Source: a virus
Length of the DNA: 21,051 nt
IMG/VR virus record: IMGVR_UViG_3300037861_000339
Coordinates: 1 to 21,051 of that record
Reading direction: 5' to 3' (one strand)
Positions 7,119 through 13,808 of the stretch are shown piece after piece. Each line of letters opens with the position of its first letter. The stretch's first letter is position 1. The translations under genes and the position numbers were made by a program. The notes under the pieces are model-generated. The model ran no database searches and was not told the origin of the DNA. It was given only the letters and a program-made list of their open reading frames with translations.

Positions 7119-8114
7119 TTAAATAGTTTCCTCTGGGTAGTACAGTGAATTTAATTCAGCATTTCTTAGACCTCTTACTAAAATTGTAGGAGAATTTAAA
7201 ATCACCAACTCATTAACTGCATAGTCGTACCCAAGTGTGAATTCTCCAAAAACTTTGATTTTATAATCTAATTTTTGAACATCTGTAATGGTGCCAGGAT
7301 TTTCAATGACATCAATCATTCGCACTAGGTTACCTTCTAATGTAGACTCAAGAACCGCATCATTCATGTTAGGAACTGACACGATTGCACGCTTACCTAA
7401 ACGAGTCATCAATCCTTTTGAATCTGTGAAATTGGTGTTCTTACCATACAAATCCTCATACTTTAAAGAGTAATTTTCGGCATTCGTATCACTCATCTTG
7501 ATGTTCTTTATCAAGGACTTATATTGTTTTGGAATTGATTTTTCAAAATCCAAAACCACGTCAAGAATATTATTATCATCAATAGCATCAGTTGGAATCA
7601 CAAAACAAGGGTTTATTGTGTTCAATAATAATTTACGGTGAATTTCATTCAAACCGTCCATTGATTTACCAAAAACCGTTGGTTGCGCAGCATCATGAAC
7701 CCCTGTAATAGACAATAAATTAACATCGCTTATTACCTTAGCAGCTAGCATTGTCATTACGTGTTTACTAATGCTCTTGTCTTTCAACTCAACACCTTCA
7801 TCGTATTTTTGCTCAAGCCAAGAACCAATTACTTCAGCTGGAGTAAATGCAAAATTTACTTTCTGGTGGTAGTTTTTCAACTGCTTACCACGAAATTGCA
7901 CATCGGCAGTTTCAGTCCAAGTAGTAGAGAACTGCTGCACTACATGCCCCATTAAGGAGTTTACAGTGGCGTACTCACCACGAATTTTTGGAACTAATCT
8001 TGCGATCTTATTTAAAAGAATTTCGCTAGACAAAATCATTCCATTCAGAATAGTAGGATTCTGATCCTTGAAACGTTTCGTTTCCTCTAAAATCTGGTCT
8101 ATGTTTACTGACAT
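7119..8114 (-). CDS. Probable major capsid protein
   Basis: The 331 aa protein follows 10 bases after a protease-scaffold gene, the standard place for an HK97-type coat protein. The N-terminus is helical, the middle carries mixed alpha/beta sequence, and the C-terminal section (KIKVFGEFTLGYDYAVNELV) resembles the ending seen in coat proteins of Bacteroidetes phages. There is no membrane segment or signal peptide. I cannot confirm the HK97 fold from sequence alone; the assignment depends on neighbours, size and that C-terminal pattern. Confidence 0.75.
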   Translation of the reverse strand: MSVNIDQILEETKRFKDQNPTILNGMILSSEILLNKIARLVPKIRGEYATVNSLMGHVVQQFSTTWTETADVQFRGKQLKNYHQKVNFAFTPAEVIGSWLEQKYDEGVELKDKSISKHVMTMLAAKVISDVNLLSITGVHDAAQPTVFGKSMDGLNEIHRKLLLNTINPCFVIPTDAIDDNNILDVVLDFEKSIPKQYKSLIKNIKMSDTNAENYSLKYEDLYGKNTNFTDSKGLMTRLGKRAIVSVPNMNDAVLESTLEGNLVRMIDVIENPGTITDVQKLDYKIKVFGEFTLGYDYAVNELVILNSPTILVRGLRNAELNSLYYPEETI

Positions 8115-8124
8115 AATCTAAAAA

Positions 8125-8568
8125 TTAAGCTTTGTTATACAATTCATTGTGACCATCTGTGGCGTTCACAACGTTATCTTGTTCCTCAAATGAATCTCCC
8201 TCGGCTTTTGGTATCGTCACCTTTGCACCAGGTTTTTTTCCATACGCCACTACAGTTGCACCTAGCAATGTAATTTTGTTCTCCGTTGTCGCTTCCGCTT
8301 CCACTTTAGCATCAAGACCGGCAGCTGTCACAGCAGTATTAATAGCTGCTTCAATTGCGGCAACACGGCTTTCGGCTGTGGTTGCTTTTCCAGTTGCTGT
8401 AGCAACGGCAGCATCTTTTTCAACTATCGCGTTTTCAATCGCTTCTAGTTGCGCTTCCGAAATCTGTATTCCACTCTTCCCGGTAATTGTAGAAATAGTC
8501 CCAAGACCATCTCCTTCAATCCCAAGAATACCTTGGATTACAGGAAAGCCTTTAGTCTTTTTTGACAT
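8125..8568 (-). CDS. Nested in-frame scaffold protein
   Basis: An ATG at codon 302 of the protease gene opens a 147 aa frame ending at the same stop. It is preceded by AAAAAGGAAACT, and the 13-mer AAAGGAAACTATG is identical at the start of the independent gene at 7104. It directly follows the low-complexity Asn/Ser linker, so the internal protein would be an intact scaffold domain: Ala- and Glu-rich helices (AIENAIVEKDAAVATATGKA in part) and an acidic tail. This mirrors the known lambda C/Nu3 arrangement, where an internal start supplies free scaffold. That reading is inferred; no expression data are available. Confidence 0.6.
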   Translation of the reverse strand: MSKKTKGFPVIQGILGIEGDGLGTISTITGKSGIQISEAQLEAIENAIVEKDAAVATATGKATTAESRVAAIEAAINTAVTAAGLDAKVEAEATTENKITLLGATVVAYGKKPGAKVTIPKAEGDSFEEQDNVVNATDGHNELYNKA

Positions 8569-9471
8569 AGTTTCCTTTTTTGAATTATTATTTGAATTTG
8601 AATTTGAATTTTTTGCAGCTGCTAATTCGAAAACCTTTGCGATGGCAGTTTGAAGTGTGCCAATTTCGTCAACTAGTTTTCTTTCTAATGATTCCTGAGC
8701 GTTCCAAGTTCCACCTTTGAAAACATCATTTGGAACCGCAGAACGAACGGCCTTAATATCATTGATAAACTCCTCCGCAATAGGATCAAGTTCGTTTTTA
8801 ATATAAAGCTCAGGATTGCCTTTTAGCAATTGCTCGAAGGCGTTGTTCTTTTCTGTAGATTGCGTAGCATATTCTGTAATTACCTTAGCGCCTTTTTTCT
8901 CGTACATGCCAGAAACATCAATAAAATGAATCATAACACCAATGCTTCCAATGGCATCTGCACGTTTATTAGCCACAATATAATTAGCAGCACTAGCGAT
9001 GTAGTAAGCAGCAGAACACATCAACCCATCTGTGTAAGCCACAACTGGTTTTGAGGTTTCTTTAATAAAATCGTAAAATTCAGGAGTTCCTGAAACTTGA
9101 CCACCGCCAGAATCAATATCTAAAACAACCCCTTTACAATTTGGATCCTGTAAATAGGATTGCATCATTCTAGCTTTCGTTTTTGTCCCAGCAGGACCAC
9201 ACTCTTGATTGTATTTATAAATAGGATCTTTCAACCCAATTACAGCAACATAAGATTCGCTGTTATTTCCTTTATCAAAAGAAGCCGCTTTCAAACTGTG
9301 CTTTCCCTTTACTGCAATAAATACATCAGGGATTTTTATTTTTAGATCAACGACAGAAACAAGAGACTTACCTTCTATAATAGAAAAAAGAGAAGGCAGT
9401 AAAGCTTTCCCGTACTGTTCATGAATGAACCATTTTCCATTTATTAATGAATGAATGTTTTGTACGCTCAA
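8125..9471 (-). CDS. S49-family (SppA-like) prohead protease with C-terminal scaffold
   Basis: Residues about 70-285 form an S49/ClpP-like serine peptidase. The signs are VVLDIDSGGGQVSG (115-128), the likely nucleophile Ser153 in LMCSAAYYIA, and GSIGVM (175-180). Lys208 in STEKN could be the general base by analogy with short SppA proteins. After an asparagine/serine linker (287-297) the protein continues with an Ala-rich helical scaffold and a charged tail, 448 aa in all. In phages this enzyme clips the scaffold and coat during head maturation. The start appears to be TTG at 9471; the next in-frame ATG is 100 codons later, beyond the start of the enzyme domain. The last 147 codons are also readable as a separate gene. 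Confidence 0.88.
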   Translation of the reverse strand: MSVQNIHSLINGKWFIHEQYGKALLPSLFSIIEGKSLVSVVDLKIKIPDVFIAVKGKHSLKAASFDKGNNSESYVAVIGLKDPIYKYNQECGPAGTKTKARMMQSYLQDPNCKGVVLDIDSGGGQVSGTPEFYDFIKETSKPVVAYTDGLMCSAAYYIASAANYIVANKRADAIGSIGVMIHFIDVSGMYEKKGAKVITEYATQSTEKNNAFEQLLKGNPELYIKNELDPIAEEFINDIKAVRSAVPNDVFKGGTWNAQESLERKLVDEIGTLQTAIAKVFELAAAKNSNSNSNNNSKKETMSKKTKGFPVIQGILGIEGDGLGTISTITGKSGIQISEAQLEAIENAIVEKDAAVATATGKATTAESRVAAIEAAINTAVTAAGLDAKVEAEATTENKITLLGATVVAYGKKPGAKVTIPKAEGDSFEEQDNVVNATDGHNELYNKA

Positions 9472-9547
9472 AATATAAAAGTTTTTCGTTAGTATTATTG
9501 ACGATACAATTTTACTACCATATTACACTTTTAAAAAGGACATTGTT

Positions 9548-9997
9548 TTATATAGAAACCTTGAGAAAATACGCGTTTCCACGACAAACGACCGTAAAAC
9601 CATTGTCTTGTAATGGATTAGTGGTATTATCATCTGTATAGAGATAATCTAAAGGCATTTCATTACAGCCTATGATGATCTTTCCATATCTATGGTGCAG
9701 AATCACAATTACCTTTCGGTTGTGAAGCAGTTCTAACCGTGCAGCTGTATCTGGCAATTGATTGTTTATTGCAATTTCAATCTTATAATCGCGAATCAAG
9801 CCTCCATCAGTCATCTTGCTGGTAGCAGGATACTTCAAGTCTTCGAACATTGGTACAATAACAACGCATTGATCTTCATCATAATTAATGTCTCTTTTTT
9901 CTAAAACATATTTTAAAGGATAAAAAACACTCTTTGAGTCCAGGATAGAAACCTTAGTGATGTTTTTATAATTTTCGGAGGTGATTGCGTTGATCAT
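9548..9997 (-). CDS. Small late protein, possible head-tail connector or tail protein
   Basis: The frame extends to a TTG at 10012, but the ATG five codons later (MINAITSENY) is the better start, giving 149 aa. The sequence is mainly beta-like, with a central ITEM-like stretch of alternating hydrophobics (KVIVILHHRYGKIIIG) and an ending (DNGFTVVCRGNAYFLKV) of the type seen in small phage neck and tail proteins, where a positive strand reads xNGFxVxxxG. It sits upstream of the protease gene with a 76-base gap. Family not recognised, so the role is tentative. Confidence 0.68.
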   Translation of the reverse strand: MINAITSENYKNITKVSILDSKSVFYPLKYVLEKRDINYDEDQCVVIVPMFEDLKYPATSKMTDGGLIRDYKIEIAINNQLPDTAARLELLHNRKVIVILHHRYGKIIIGCNEMPLDYLYTDDNTTNPLQDNGFTVVCRGNAYFLKVSI

Positions 9998-10075
9998 AAT
10001 AATAAAAGTCAATTAATTAATTTACAAAATAATGAAAATATCGTGTACAAATCGTGGGAAAGTTTATTTGTCCAC

Positions 10076-10516
10076 TTAGTTGTGTTTTACTTTTCGCATG
10101 ATATCCTTTAATAATGTTTCAAATTTTATATCATCTTCGCTAATATTGTAATCAAATAAAAGCTGGCGAAGCGAAGTTTCCTTCTTCATTCCATTGAGTC
10201 TAAAATTAAGATCCACATAGGTTCTCATTTCTTCCCGGAAAACGTCATCGGCTCTTTGATTAAATTTCCTGATAATCTTAGAATCAATGTGAATGCCCAT
10301 ATCCTCCATGTACCGCAAGGATATCTCTACTGGAAAAACAAGATCAAAACTCACTTTATTAAAAACAACATAGCGCTTCGATAGAATGTCGAGAACCATA
10401 CTTCCAAAAAAATCAGACTTGGTTACTACTAATTTTTCGCCTACTTTTTTTTGCAGATATTTATAAACATGCGGTTTTACAGGAAAATTTATGATAACAG
10501 CGGAGCGTTCTGACAT
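10076..10516 (-). CDS. Phage protein of unknown function, first gene of the late region
   Basis: The 146 aa protein begins MSERSAVIINFPVKPHVYKY, then has mixed helices and strands and a helical C-terminus with many basic residues (FETLLKDIMRKVKHN). A region near residues 30-50 (VTKSDFFGSMVLDILSKRYV) could be a DNA-binding helix pair. It is the first minus-strand gene downstream of the non-coding repeat region and would be driven by the TATATTTG box at 10556. A regulator of the late operon is possible but not shown. Confidence 0.65.
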   Translation of the reverse strand: MSERSAVIINFPVKPHVYKYLQKKVGEKLVVTKSDFFGSMVLDILSKRYVVFNKVSFDLVFPVEISLRYMEDMGIHIDSKIIRKFNQRADDVFREEMRTYVDLNFRLNGMKKETSLRQLLFDYNISEDDIKFETLLKDIMRKVKHN

Positions 10517-10548
10517 CTTATTTTATTTTTAAATTATTTTTTAAAAAA

Positions 10549-10556
10549 CAAATATA
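10549..10556 (-). promoter_or_regulatory. Promoter-like -7 box for the late region
   Basis: On the minus strand TATATTTG matches TAnnTTTG exactly, 33 bases before the ATG of the 146 aa gene. No TTG stands at the usual -33 distance; instead a GTCAATTAATTAC sequence lies just upstream. This would fit a phage promoter that needs an activator. A related ATTGAC motif recurs in the early switch at 20431-20452. Confidence 0.4.
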
Positions 10557-10587
10557 AAGTAATTAATTGACTTTTTTTGGTTTTTTA

Positions 10588-10784
10588 GTTCCACAGTTCC
10601 ACACACTGAAAATCAGCAACTTACATTGTGGAACCATTGTGGAACTGTGGAACCTCTTTGTTTATTTTAAAATAGTTCCACAAGTTCCACAGATAAAAAC
10701 AAATAATAATTTTATCTAATTATCTATATAATAGATACTTATATACTATAAAATTAAAATTGTGGAGTTGTGGATTTGTGGAAC
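10588..10784. repeat. Iteron-like GTTCCACA array, candidate replication origin
   Basis: GTTCCACA occurs at 10588, 10596, 10675 and 10684, and the reverse complement TGTGGAAC at 10627, 10638, 10646 and 10777, with two decayed copies at 10761-10774. The tandem pair at 10588-10603 is perfectly complementary to the tandem pair at 10638-10653, so a 16 bp hairpin can form. A block of almost pure A/T (10692-10760) lies within the array. Clustered iterons next to an easily melted region are typical of replication origins, but a regulator-binding array is also possible. Confidence 0.6.
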
Positions 10785-10796
10785 TATTTATATTTG
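10768..10796 (+). promoter_or_regulatory. Plus-strand promoter candidate leaving the repeat array
   Basis: TTG at 10768-10770 and TATATTTG at 10789-10796 are 18 bases apart, close to the flavobacterial -33/-7 pattern. There is no plus-strand gene in the following 800 bases, so the product would be a non-coding RNA. Confidence 0.4.
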
Positions 10797-10980
10797 ACAT
10801 TCTTCCTCTTTCATAAATCTTTTTTTAATTGGGGGATCGGGGAAAAAACAAAAAAAAGGGAATTTTTAATTTCTTCTCGATTTACTATTTAATTCATTCC
10901 CGTTTTATGGTAGTATTGCGAGTCAACTAGTCCACTAGTCCACATATTTACAGTGATTTTTATAATTGGGGGCGCGAGGG

Positions 10981-11089
10981 AATTACAGGTGCGAGATGTT
11001 TACGATAGTTTTTAATTACGGCTATTTAAAGGATAATCATTACTGGCCAGTAGACAGCTAGAAATACAATTACAGGTGAGGCATGTTTA
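10981..11089. repeat. Pair of imperfect 22-base direct repeats
   Basis: The copies are at 10981-11002 and 11068-11089. Both begin AATTACAGGTG and end ATGTTTA, with a four-base core that differs (CGAG and AGGC). The start-to-start distance is 87 bases. No function can be assigned; they may be protein-binding sites or duplicated RNA elements. Confidence 0.6.
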
Positions 11090-11114
11090 GATTTTGAGAA
11101 TATCTTATAAATAG

Positions 11115-11142
11115 AAAATCACCCCTTTTAAAGGATGATTTT
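11115..11142. terminator. Bidirectional terminator-like hairpin
   Basis: AAAATCA (11115-11121) pairs with TGATTTT (11136-11142), with an inner CCTTT/AAAGG pair. T-rich sequence follows on plus (TTTTATGTTTTATG) and on minus (TTTTCTATTT). It could end the plus-strand RNA candidate, or the minus-strand tRNA-like element 10 bases away. Confidence 0.55.
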
Positions 11143-11152
11143 ATGTTTTATG

Positions 11153-11237
11153 AACCATATAAGGATTCGAACCTTTTAACCCCGCGTGACCCACGTGTCG
11201 CATAAAGTTCGTTAAAAAATGCTTGCTGGTTATGGTT
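11153..11237 (-). other. tRNA-like element (decayed tRNA or attachment site)
   Basis: On the minus strand AAGGTTCGAATCCTT is a standard T-arm core. It is followed exactly by TATGGTT, which pairs with AACCATA 85 bases from the outer end, as an acceptor stem should. A hairpin terminator follows. However, no proper D-arm, no U8 and no anticodon loop with U33 can be found, and CCA is not encoded. So this is not a working canonical tRNA by eye. A tRNA remnant, an attP-like copy of a tRNA 3' end, or chance are the options. Confidence 0.35.
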
Positions 11238-11278
11238 AAGGTTTTCTTTATTTCATATCGTTTGGGGTTTTAAGGGTT

Positions 11279-11503
11279 TTAAAAAGGTACTATTTCCTTT
11301 TTAGTAATTTCTTCTAAATTTGTTCTTAAAAATTTAAGCGACTTAAACTTCCCTGTGATAACATAGCCAATAGTACTTCCTTTTAATACTTGCTTGATCA
11401 ACCTTCCTGATTTACAATTATAGCACAATCCGCATTTTGTAAACACATAATTTGGCGCAAATGAAATGCGGTACTTTGCAATATAATTAACAGTGATTAT
11501 CAT
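11279..11503 (-). CDS. Small phage protein resembling homing-nuclease-associated modules
   Basis: The 74 aa protein has the pattern Y-x-ISFxPNYxFTKCG-x-YNCKSGRLIK, then GSTIGYVITGKFKSLKFL. This looks like the modules that precede HNH domains in phage homing endonucleases and that also occur alone. No HNH motif (paired histidines and asparagine) is present, so it has no visible nuclease activity. It is the first phage gene to the left of the R-M cassette, with its start 36 bases from the cassette edge. Before insertion it probably lay directly downstream of the small genes now ending at 13967. Function unknown. Confidence 0.6.
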   Translation of the reverse strand: MIITVNYIAKYRISFAPNYVFTKCGLCYNCKSGRLIKQVLKGSTIGYVITGKFKSLKFLRTNLEEITKKEIVPF

Positions 11504-11549
11504 GGGTTAGCGTGTATTAAAATTAGGTTTAGTGAGTAGTTATAAGCCA

Positions 11550-11582
11550 TTTTGTGAAAAACGAAACTGTAAGATATTTTTA
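11550..11582 (+). promoter_or_regulatory. Promoter candidate for the endonuclease gene
   Basis: TTTTG at 11550-11554 and TATTTTTA at 11575-11582 (7 of 8 matches to TAnnTTTG) are 20 bases apart. The spacing to the ATG at 11609 is suitable. It lies within the cassette, so the endonuclease would carry its own promoter. Confidence 0.35.
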
Positions 11583-11608
11583 TTAACTTGCGGACTTTTA
11601 AGAAAATT

Positions 11609-12448
11609 ATGGAAAGATCAATCGACATAGTAAATAATTCTGAACATTTAAACGAATGGGTTTTAAAAAGTATAAACCTATTTAAAGACACTAATTATTT
11701 AGATCAAATTCTTGCGGTTTATCCTTTTCAAATTGCATCTCCTGAAAGACTTGATTTAAATTTAAGACGAAGAATAATAAATGCACATCAATCAAGAAGA
11801 ACAAATGAATTAATACATATTCTTGAAGGTTTAACTAAATTTCCTTACGAAGACCCGATTTGGTATTTACTAAAAAACATTGAAGGATGTGGTGAAAATA
11901 ATCCAGTGCAAATTGAAAGAATTGCAAATTCTTTGTACTCAATGACTGCAGAGGAAACAGTCGTTAGACTTGAGGCTGCTCCAAAATTAAATACTCAAAT
12001 GGGACCAATGTTTAATGCTTGGTTAAGATTAAACTTTACTCCTTTACCATTAAATCTTTTTCAAGAATCAACAGAAGGAATTTGTATTCTTGATGCTTCT
12101 GAAGAAGTTGGAAAATTATATATTAATGACATTCTCCATCAAAATTTAGACAAAAGACCTGATTTAATAGCAAAGGTAAACAATCAATTAATCATTGGAG
12201 AAGCAAAATGGATAGGACAACCAGGAGGAAATCAAGAGAAACAAGTACAAGAAGTAATAAAATTCTGCAGAAACCAAAGAGGTGCAGTAATTAGAATCGG
12301 AGTTGTAGATGGTTTCCCTTGGTCATTGTTTAATATAAATCACCGTTTAGTGAACAATAAAGAAGCTGTTAATATCCAAGAGTCTGAATATGATATTGTT
12401 AGTTCATTATTGTTGCACGAATATTTAGAAAAATTTCTTAATCAATAG
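11609..12448 (+). CDS. Type II restriction endonuclease, PD-(D/E)XK fold
   Basis: The frame is open from a TTG at 11588, but the ATG at 11609 (MERSIDIVNN) is preferred, giving 279 aa. The catalytic signature is clear: P184-D185 in DKRPDLIAKV, then E198 and K200 in LIIGEAKW, giving PD-x12-E-x-K. The N-terminal half is helical and has no recognised motif; the C-terminal part (EKQVQEVIKFCRNQRGAVIR) is the helix-strand expected after the catalytic core. Its tail overlaps that of the methyltransferase gene by 11 bases in convergent orientation. Together they form a type II-like R-M system cutting DNA that lacks the matching methyl mark. Recognition sequence not predictable here. Confidence 0.8.
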   Translation: MERSIDIVNNSEHLNEWVLKSINLFKDTNYLDQILAVYPFQIASPERLDLNLRRRIINAHQSRRTNELIHILEGLTKFPYEDPIWYLLKNIEGCGENNPVQIERIANSLYSMTAEETVVRLEAAPKLNTQMGPMFNAWLRLNFTPLPLNLFQESTEGICILDASEEVGKLYINDILHQNLDKRPDLIAKVNNQLIIGEAKWIGQPGGNQEKQVQEVIKFCRNQRGAVIRIGVVDGFPWSLFNINHRLVNNKEAVNIQESEYDIVSSLLLHEYLEKFLNQ

Positions 12449-13736
12449 AAACATACTCATAAAAATTACACTTAACTTTCTCTTTTTTAAATGTTTGTTT
12501 TATGACATCAAACGATTGGTTAGAATTATCAATACCTATCCAATTTCTCTTTAATAGATTTGCAACTAAAAGTGTACTTCCAGAACCTGCAAAACAATCC
12601 ATAATAAGAGAATCTTTATTTGAAGAATTTAAAATAATTCTTTTCAATAAATCGTGATTTTTTTGCGTAGGATATTCAACATATGAAAGTCCTTTATCTT
12701 TAAATGCCCAAACATCTTGGACTTTTTTTCCTTTATGTTCATTTGCAAAAACCATTTTTCTTGGATTTCCATTTGCAGACCATTCTATTAATCCTAAATT
12801 ATCTAATCTAGTTAGTTCTTCTCTGCTGTATCGCCAATGTCTGCCTTTTGGTGGTAGAATTCCTTTCCATTCTTTTCCAGTGTCTCCATCAATAGTAATT
12901 CCCGGAGCGTGAATAGGATTTGTTGTATATCTACCATAAATAGGGTGAATTTTCGAAAAATTATCTATTTCTTCATCTTTTGTCAGAGGTTCTTTAATTT
13001 CATTCCATATATTTTTATCTCTATTTTTAGCGTAAAACAATATCATATCAGAATAATTACCATAAGCATTTCTAGAAAAATTTTTAGGATTGCATTTAAT
13101 TCTAGTAATATCATTAATAAAGTTTTCATAACCAAAAACTTCATCCATAATTATTTTGACATAATGTCCAATTTTTTTATCAATATGTAAATAAATACTT
13201 CCACTTTCAGACATAAAATCTCTTAATAAAAAAAGTCTTTTTCTTAAAAATTCCAAAAATTCACTATTAACTAATTTATCTGAATAAGCGAGATCATTTT
13301 CAATATTTGAAAAATTCAATCCAGTTCCAAAAGGTGGATCAATATAAATTAAATCAACTTTACCTTTAAATTTTGGCAATAAAGACTTTAAAACATAATA
13401 ATTATCTCCAAAAATCATTTTATTAGATAAAATTTGGTTTTCATCATTAATTGATTTCAAAAAACCTAAAGGCTTGTAATTTAATATTTCAATTTCATTA
13501 GATTTACCTTCATAATCTAAATAACAATTACGACTTTTCTTTAAATATAAAGTTTCAGGTTCAGAAACCATAGAGTTAGTTGATAAGAAATTTTCAAATT
13601 CTTGATATGAAACTCTATAACTTTTATTTATTTTTACAGCATTTAACTCTTTCTTTTGTATATATTTAGAAACAGTTTGTCTAGTAATTTTTAATGTTTT
13701 AGCAACATCACCTACGGTCAAAAAATTCTTTTCCAT
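12438..13736 (-). CDS. HTH-fused adenine DNA methyltransferase of the R-M system
   Basis: The N-terminal 50 residues form an excisionase/MerR-type helix-turn-helix (LTVGDVAKTLKITRQTVSKY, then VSYQEFENFL). The rest is a beta-class methyltransferase: DPPFGTG at 133-139 (motif IV), YPTQK at 355-359 and DCFAGSGST at 380-388 (motif I). The DPPF form and YPTQK fit adenine-N6 enzymes. It protects host DNA against the convergent endonuclease. The fused HTH and an inverted repeat ending 7 bases before the ATG suggest that the enzyme represses its own gene, as is known for some other type II methyltransferases with N-terminal HTH domains. It is encoded in the same cassette as the endonuclease. Confidence 0.88.
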   Translation of the reverse strand: MEKNFLTVGDVAKTLKITRQTVSKYIQKKELNAVKINKSYRVSYQEFENFLSTNSMVSEPETLYLKKSRNCYLDYEGKSNEIEILNYKPLGFLKSINDENQILSNKMIFGDNYYVLKSLLPKFKGKVDLIYIDPPFGTGLNFSNIENDLAYSDKLVNSEFLEFLRKRLFLLRDFMSESGSIYLHIDKKIGHYVKIIMDEVFGYENFINDITRIKCNPKNFSRNAYGNYSDMILFYAKNRDKNIWNEIKEPLTKDEEIDNFSKIHPIYGRYTTNPIHAPGITIDGDTGKEWKGILPPKGRHWRYSREELTRLDNLGLIEWSANGNPRKMVFANEHKGKKVQDVWAFKDKGLSYVEYPTQKNHDLLKRIILNSSNKDSLIMDCFAGSGSTLLVANLLKRNWIGIDNSNQSFDVIKQTFKKEKVKCNFYEYVSID

Positions 13737-13742
13737 AATTCA

Positions 13743-13769
13743 TAATTTGACACAAAGTAACACAAATTA
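13743..13769. promoter_or_regulatory. Operator candidate for methyltransferase autoregulation
   Basis: TAATTTG (13743-13749) and CAAATTA (13763-13769) form a perfect 7 bp inverted repeat with a 13-base spacer, ending 7 bases upstream of the methyltransferase ATG. The spacer and flanks also hold ACACAAA twice. The location is right for a site bound by the HTH of the enzyme. Confidence 0.5.
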
Positions 13770-13808
13770 ACATATAAAAACAAGTGACATTTAAAAAAAA
13801 ATAAAAAC

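Larger units (their letters stand above)
10804..11145 (+). ncRNA. Candidate non-coding RNA in the gene-free region
   Basis: The stretch between the plus-strand promoter box and the hairpin at 11115-11142 holds no credible ORF on either strand. It contains repeated G-rich motifs (AATTGGGGG at 10827 and 10964), a pair of 22-base direct repeats, TAGTCCAC twice in tandem (10927-10944) and local complementarity (GGGAAT at 10858 with ATTCCC at 10896). Start and end are inferred only from the promoter box and the terminator. Confidence 0.25.

Noticed and set aside
8159-8653. 164-codon plus-strand frame opposite the scaffold region
   Set aside because: It is an antisense shadow produced by the Ala- and Glu-rich codons of the scaffold domain.
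10588-10784. CRISPR array
   Set aside because: The repeats are only 8 bases, occur on both strands, and spacing is irregular; no cas genes are present.
10588-10784. Host-type DnaA boxes
   Set aside because: The repeated unit is GTTCCACA, not TTATCCACA; similarity is limited to the CCACA end.
10804-11145. Retron or other reverse-transcriptase-linked RNA
   Set aside because: No reverse transcriptase gene lies in the window, so nothing supports a retron.
11500-11691. 63-codon minus-strand frame across the left cassette edge
   Set aside because: It overlaps the endonuclease start and the promoter on the opposite strand and has no gene-like features.
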